From contig DMEM01000138.1 in NCBI GenBank assembly GCA_003450915.1, forward strand, positions 1-8,521: DNA of 8,521 nt, written 5' to 3'. Shown one piece after another: positions 6,266-8,521 of this stretch (position 1 is the stretch's first letter; the number at the start of each line of letters is the position of its first letter). The position numbers and the translations under genes are program-made. The DNA comes from Alphaproteobacteria bacterium (GTDB lineage: Bacteria; Pseudomonadota; Alphaproteobacteria; UBA1280; UBA12223). Under the pieces are notes generated by a model. The model saw nothing but the letters and a program-made list of their open reading frames with translations, was not told where the DNA came from and did no database searches.

Positions 6266-6910
6266 TTAGTAATACTCTCTTAACCCCAATCGGAAAAGCA
6301 AGTTAGCATTATATTGCTGAACCTTACCTGTTAAAAAGCCATCTTTATCATCATATTCTTTATCTAACAAATCTTGATAGGCTGTACTTAATTTAACACC
6401 TGATACAGGCTCAAATAAAACCCAAATATAACAAGCTGAAGAAGCATCACAGGCAACATAAGGTGTATCAGAAACCGCAGCTGCTGCTCTATCTTTTGCT
6501 TGAAATATAGAAAAACGGCCGGCATCTTCTGTTAGAAAATATCTATTTGAATCCACACCCGCTTGCTGCTTATATTCAAGATATGGACCTTTCCAACCTT
6601 TTACTGAACTATTAACTAACTCCCCAATATTAAAAATAGAAGCTGAAACAAATGGCAATTCGCTATCAGTATCTATTTCATAAACCTCGACTGCTTTTTT
6701 TATTTGAGAAAGCTCATAAATAATTAAGCCAGATTTAGTTTCTTTAATCGTGTGAATTAAGCTAGCAGATGTAATTAAGCCGACAAGACCAAAAATAACA
6801 AGAGCAATTCTGGCATCAAGACCAAACATAGCTCCTTTTTTTAAACTATTTTCTTGAGACCCTGAAACAAGTTCAGGATGACGGCTAGCTTTTAAATTAA
6901 ATAAACTCAT
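6266..6910 (-). CDS. Type IV prepilin/pseudopilin-like protein
   Basis: The ATG at 6910 has AGGGG 5 bases before it; a GTG two codons earlier would overlap that site. The 214-residue product has a Lys-containing leader ending KKGA (24-27), then a hydrophobic helix from about 35 to 52 (IALVIFGLVGLITSASLI). A long helix follows, continuing to about 80 (ELSQIKKAVEVYEID). After that comes a globular domain with GWKGPYLEY at 105-113, a motif resembling GspG-type pseudopilins. If the prepilin peptidase cuts after A27, an acidic residue (D32) falls at +5 where pilins have Glu. C154 and C160 may form a small disulfide loop. Residues 9-19 (SRHPELVSGSQ) are encoded by an inserted palindromic element. 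The gene starts 22 bp after fliE. Pilin-like architecture is well supported; its job beside rod genes is unknown. Confidence 0.7.
   Translation of the reverse strand: MSLFNLKASRHPELVSGSQENSLKKGAMFGLDARIALVIFGLVGLITSASLIHTIKETKSGLIIYELSQIKKAVEVYEIDTDSELPFVSASIFNIGELVNSSVKGWKGPYLEYKQQAGVDSNRYFLTEDAGRFSIFQAKDRAAAAVSDTPYVACDASSACYIWVLFEPVSGVKLSTAYQDLLDKEYDDKDGFLTGKVQQYNANLLFRLGLREYY
6856..6884. repeat. Palindromic repeat element of the HPELVSGS-encoding type, inside a coding region
   Basis: CCTGAA (6861-6866) and TTCAGG (6872-6877) are inverted around ACAAG, with flanks GAGAC and ATGAC. On the minus strand it reads GTCATCCTGAACTTGTTTC and onward, the well-known dispersed palindrome of many alphaproteobacterial genomes, related in behaviour to Rickettsia palindromic elements. 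Here it is read in frame as RHPELVSGSQ. Recognition is from memory of that repeat class. Confidence 0.75.
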
Positions 6911-6932
6911 ACTCACCCCTAAAAAAATTCTA

Positions 6933-7238
6933 TTAGATAGGCATATCCATTATTTTTGTATATGCTTCTACTGTTTTATCACGCATTGTAACCATTGTTT
7001 GTAAACTAAGTTCTGCTTGTGATACTGCTGTAATTAAATCTTGCATATTAACACTTTGAGGATCTTGAGTTGCTTGAATGGATAGTGTTTCTGCTAATTT
7101 TTGCTTTTCTAAGGCACCTTCTACAGCACCACCTACTAAATCAGTAAATGCTTTTGCATCTGTAGGGCTAGCAACTGAAGAAGTAGCAGCACCATCTAGT
7201 GCTGACATTACCTGTTGTTTAATACTTTCTACTGGCAT
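6933..7238 (-). CDS. fliE: Flagellar hook-basal body protein FliE
   Basis: The ATG at 7238 has AAGGA 7 bases before it; a GTG seven codons earlier has no site. The 101-residue product is FliE, the adaptor joining the MS ring to the proximal rod and exported early by the flagellar type III system. The diagnostic part is the C-terminal helix: VNMQDLITAVSQAELSLQTM at 63-82 followed by RDKTVEAYTKIMDMPI to the end, matching the family's M-x-A-V-x-K-A-E-L-S ... R-x-K-x-V-E-A-Y-x-E-I-M-x-M-P-V pattern. The N-terminal 60 residues are variable, as usual. It follows flgC after a 78-bp gap that is almost entirely occupied by two perfect hairpins, unlike the other tight junctions in this operon. The usual alphaproteobacterial next gene, fliQ, is absent. 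Confidence 0.93.
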   Translation of the reverse strand: MPVESIKQQVMSALDGAATSSVASPTDAKAFTDLVGGAVEGALEKQKLAETLSIQATQDPQSVNMQDLITAVSQAELSLQTMVTMRDKTVEAYTKIMDMPI

Positions 7239-7262
7239 TTTATTTTCCTTTTTCTTCACTTA

Positions 7263-7287
7263 AAGAATAAAACATCATTTTATTCTT
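7263..7287. repeat. Perfect 10-bp inverted repeat in the flgC-fliE gap
   Basis: AAGAATAAAA (7263-7272) and TTTTATTCTT (7278-7287) are exact inverse copies around loop CATCA. In the minus-strand transcript this hairpin follows immediately after a larger one, about 25 bases before the fliE start codon. It is AT-only except for one G-C pair, so it is unlikely to be a strong terminator alone. Confidence 0.8.
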
Positions 7288-7288
7288 C

Positions 7289-7333
7289 TAGATATGTTAA
7301 AGTAAAGCTGCTAGCTTTACTTTAACATATCTA
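7289..7333. repeat. Perfect 21-bp inverted repeat overlapping the flgC stop codon
   Basis: Arms 7289-7309 and 7313-7333 are exact reverse complements around a 3-base centre (7310-7312). One arm contains the last flgC codons (Leu-Asp-Met-Leu-Lys) and its stop; the other is a mirror copy in the intergenic region. No T-run follows on the minus strand, so it looks more like an mRNA-processing or stability hairpin than a terminator. Confidence 0.9.
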
Positions 7334-7727
7334 ACGATTTTGACATCATAGACTTTGCCGCATCAATTGCCGAAAGGTTCGCTTCATAAGCTCTTGCAGC
7401 ATCTTTTAAATCTGTTTTCTCTTTTAGTGTACTAATATTTGGCAGTTTAATCAAGCCATTTTTATCAGCCATTGGATGCGCAGGGTTATATTCGTACTTA
7501 TATGATTGCTTATTATCAACTGAAATATCAGATACTTCTACTTTATTAATACCTGTTTTTGAATCTACAACTGACTGAAATGATACGATTTGTCTTTGGT
7601 ATGGGTTAACACCATCTTTACCAACAACTGAGTTTGCGTTTGCAATATTTTCTGCAGCAACTTTCATTCTTATAGTTTGAGCTTTCATTCCTGAAGCTGA
7701 TACTGACATTGAATCCATTAAATCCAT
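7317..7727 (-). CDS. flgC: Flagellar basal-body proximal rod protein FlgC
   Basis: The 136-residue product is FlgC, one of the proximal rod subunits, exported through the flagellar type III apparatus and assembled on FlgB/FliE. The N-terminal rod motif is MDSMSVSASGMKAQTIRM then VAAENIANANS (23-33), followed by the FlgC-typical NPYQRQIVSFQ near 42-52. The C-terminal rod helix is ARAYEANLSAIDAAKSMMSKSLDML. Length is normal (about 134-140). The ATG at 7727 has AGGGAGA 6 bases before it and follows flgB by 21 bp. The final codons and stop double as one arm of a 21-bp perfect inverted repeat, so the 3' end of the coding sequence is constrained by, or gave rise to, that structure. Confidence 0.96.
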   Translation of the reverse strand: MDLMDSMSVSASGMKAQTIRMKVAAENIANANSVVGKDGVNPYQRQIVSFQSVVDSKTGINKVEVSDISVDNKQSYKYEYNPAHPMADKNGLIKLPNISTLKEKTDLKDAARAYEANLSAIDAAKSMMSKSLDMLK

Positions 7728-7748
7728 AACTAATCTCCCTTAACTATC

Positions 7749-8180
7749 TTACTTAGCCTGTACAGCCATTTTTTGCATAGCCATGTGTTTTGCAAACAAT
7801 CTTGTTGCCATTGTATATTCTTGTTGAATTTCTGCCATTTTTAACATTTGTTCATCAATTCTTACAGAGTTACCATCGTTTCTAATAAATGTTTTATCTT
7901 GAGTTCTTCTAAATTTAGATTTAGCTATTCCTGCTGATCTTAAGTGTTTTGAATTTGTTGCTCTTATAGGCATCATTACTCCCATTGGCTTTGAAGATGC
8001 TGAATATTTAATATCATTTGCTAGATAGTCTGGAGTTGATGCATTGGCAATATTTGCAGATACAATGTTTTGACGAGCAATTAAATAGTCCATTTTATTT
8101 GACAGCGATGCTGATAAACTTTGAGCATTTGCCATACCAGAAATGCTAACTAACACTGCTAAAAACAAGAACTTTTTCAT
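7749..8180 (-). CDS. flgB: Flagellar basal-body rod protein FlgB with an apparent Sec signal peptide
   Basis: From the ATG at 8180 (AAAGGT 7 bases before it) the product has 143 residues. Residues 24-52 contain the rod signature SLSNKMDYLIARQNIVSANI and ANASTPDY. The C-terminal part has MLKMAEIQQEYTMATRLF and ends in a short amphipathic helix, as in FlgB, the most membrane-proximal rod protein. Unusually, residues 1-19 (MKKFLFLAVLVSISGMANA) look exactly like a Sec signal peptide: two Lys, a hydrophobic run, then A-N-A before Q20. FlgB is normally exported unprocessed by the flagellar type III system. An internal ATG at 8135 (Met16) would give a conventional FlgB start but has no Shine-Dalgarno site. 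A TTG ten codons upstream of 8180 was rejected. It is the first gene behind the sigma-54 promoter. Confidence 0.88.
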   Translation of the reverse strand: MKKFLFLAVLVSISGMANAQSLSASLSNKMDYLIARQNIVSANIANASTPDYLANDIKYSASSKPMGVMMPIRATNSKHLRSAGIAKSKFRRTQDKTFIRNDGNSVRIDEQMLKMAEIQQEYTMATRLFAKHMAMQKMAVQAK

Positions 8181-8230
8181 AAATTTGACCTTTATTATTT
8201 GAATTTCCAACTTAATACATAATCATTAAA

Positions 8231-8247
8231 AGCAAGTTCTGTGCCAA
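8231..8247 (-). promoter_or_regulatory. Sigma-54 (RpoN) promoter of the flgB operon
   Basis: On the minus strand TTGGCAC-AGAAC-TTGCT matches the sigma-54 consensus TGGCAC-N5-TTGCW at every core base, with the invariant 10-base distance between the -24 GG and the -12 GC. The start site should be near 8221, about 40 nt before the flgB ATG. Sigma-54 with an enhancer-binding activator controls basal-body genes in several flagellated bacteria, including Caulobacter. Confidence 0.85.
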
Positions 8248-8291
8248 AAGTAACATTTTTATTATTTTATCGCTAAAAGATAGCTAAAGAC

Positions 8292-8320
8292 TTGAAAAAA
8301 ACTGAAATTTATGGTATTTT
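8292..8320 (+). promoter_or_regulatory. Candidate sigma-70-type promoter for the plus-strand membrane-protein gene
   Basis: TTGAAA (8292-8297), 17 bp, then TATTTT (8315-8320) gives four to five matches per box at ideal spacing and would start near 8327, about 65 nt before the ATG at 8393. AT-richness makes chance matches common, so this is tentative. Confidence 0.35.
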
Positions 8321-8349
8321 TCCTATAGAAAAATTTTTAAAAAATAATA

Positions 8350-8374
8350 TTATAGTATTTGTATGTTACTATAA
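8350..8374. repeat. Perfect 8-bp inverted repeat in the flgB/membrane-gene divergent gap
   Basis: TTATAGTA (8350-8357) and TACTATAA (8367-8374) are exact inverse copies 9 bp apart, one helical turn and a half centre to centre. It ends 18 bp before the ATG at 8393 and lies about 130-150 bp upstream of the sigma-54 start. It could be an operator for the plus-strand gene or an upstream activator site for flgB. Confidence 0.45.
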
Positions 8375-8392
8375 AACAAAAAGGTTTACTTT

Positions 8393-8521
8393 ATGACAGA
8401 AAACATCATACATCCAGATTGGATGTCACTAATTATATCTCTAACAATTAGTTTTGTTATTGCTTTCTTACACTATGAATCTCTAGGATTTTTAACACAA
8501 AAAATCACAAAAGCAAAACAA
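8393..8521 (+). CDS. Putative small membrane protein, N-terminal 43 codons only
   Basis: From the ATG at 8393, preceded by AAGG at 8-base spacing, 43 codons stay open to the window edge. Residues 11-33 form a hydrophobic helix (MSLIISLTISFVIAFLHYES), followed by LGFLTQK and a basic stretch (ITKAKQ). A membrane helix running into H-Y-E then a basic loop recalls the first helix of alphaproteobacterial two-pore-domain potassium channel-like proteins. With so little sequence that is only a suggestion. It is transcribed divergently from flgB. It is not an obvious flagellar protein. Confidence 0.5.
   Translation, partial: MTENIIHPDWMSLIISLTISFVIAFLHYESLGFLTQKITKAKQ

Noticed and set aside
7078..7263. 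Open frame antisense to fliE
   Set aside because: It covers the variable N-terminal half of fliE and runs into the hairpin region; nothing supports translation.

Overview
The window looks like a low-GC Alphaproteobacterium. Hand-sampled stretches are about one third G+C. Three things point that way: dprA and ruvX sit next to the gatCAB genes for tRNA-dependent amidation; a flgB-flgC-fliE flagellar block is driven by a textbook sigma-54 promoter; and a palindromic element of the HPELVSGS-encoding type lies inside a coding region. The genus cannot be named from this sequence.

Layout. (1) Positions 1-913, minus strand: the 5' part of dprA (natural transformation) behind ruvX (YqgF-type nuclease fold). 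(2) Positions 1042-5013, plus strand, divergent from ruvX: gatC, a HAD-family phosphatase, gatA and gatB, closely spaced and ending in a strong bidirectional terminator at 5032-5057. The three Gat subunits form the amidotransferase that corrects Glu-tRNA(Gln) and/or Asp-tRNA(Asn); the HAD gene is an unexpected passenger. (3) Positions 5082-5867, minus strand: three small genes (68, 69 and 68 codons) of unrecognised function, with strong Shine-Dalgarno sites. They lie behind a good sigma-70-type promoter whose spacer and early leader carry a perfect 10-bp inverted repeat. Two of the products share a GLSC-x-E core and look like diverged copies of one family. (4) Positions 5882-6141, minus strand: a separate 71-codon gene of unknown function with its own terminator. 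(5) Positions 6224-8246, minus strand: flgB, flgC, fliE and a prepilin-like gene, from a sigma-54 promoter to a hairpin terminator. These encode proximal rod and rod-junction proteins of the flagellar basal body plus a type IV pilin-like protein with no obvious flagellar role. (6) Positions 8393-8521, plus strand: the start of a small membrane protein cut by the window edge.

The most unusual points are all in the accessory or flagellar half. FlgB appears to begin with a Sec signal peptide. Two perfect, abutting inverted repeats (21-bp and 10-bp arms) fill the flgC-fliE gap, one of them using the end of flgC as an arm. A repeat element has been absorbed in frame into the leader of the prepilin-like protein. 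The small-protein operon has a putative operator pair. No CRISPR array, tRNA, rRNA, insertion sequence or obvious phage gene was seen.
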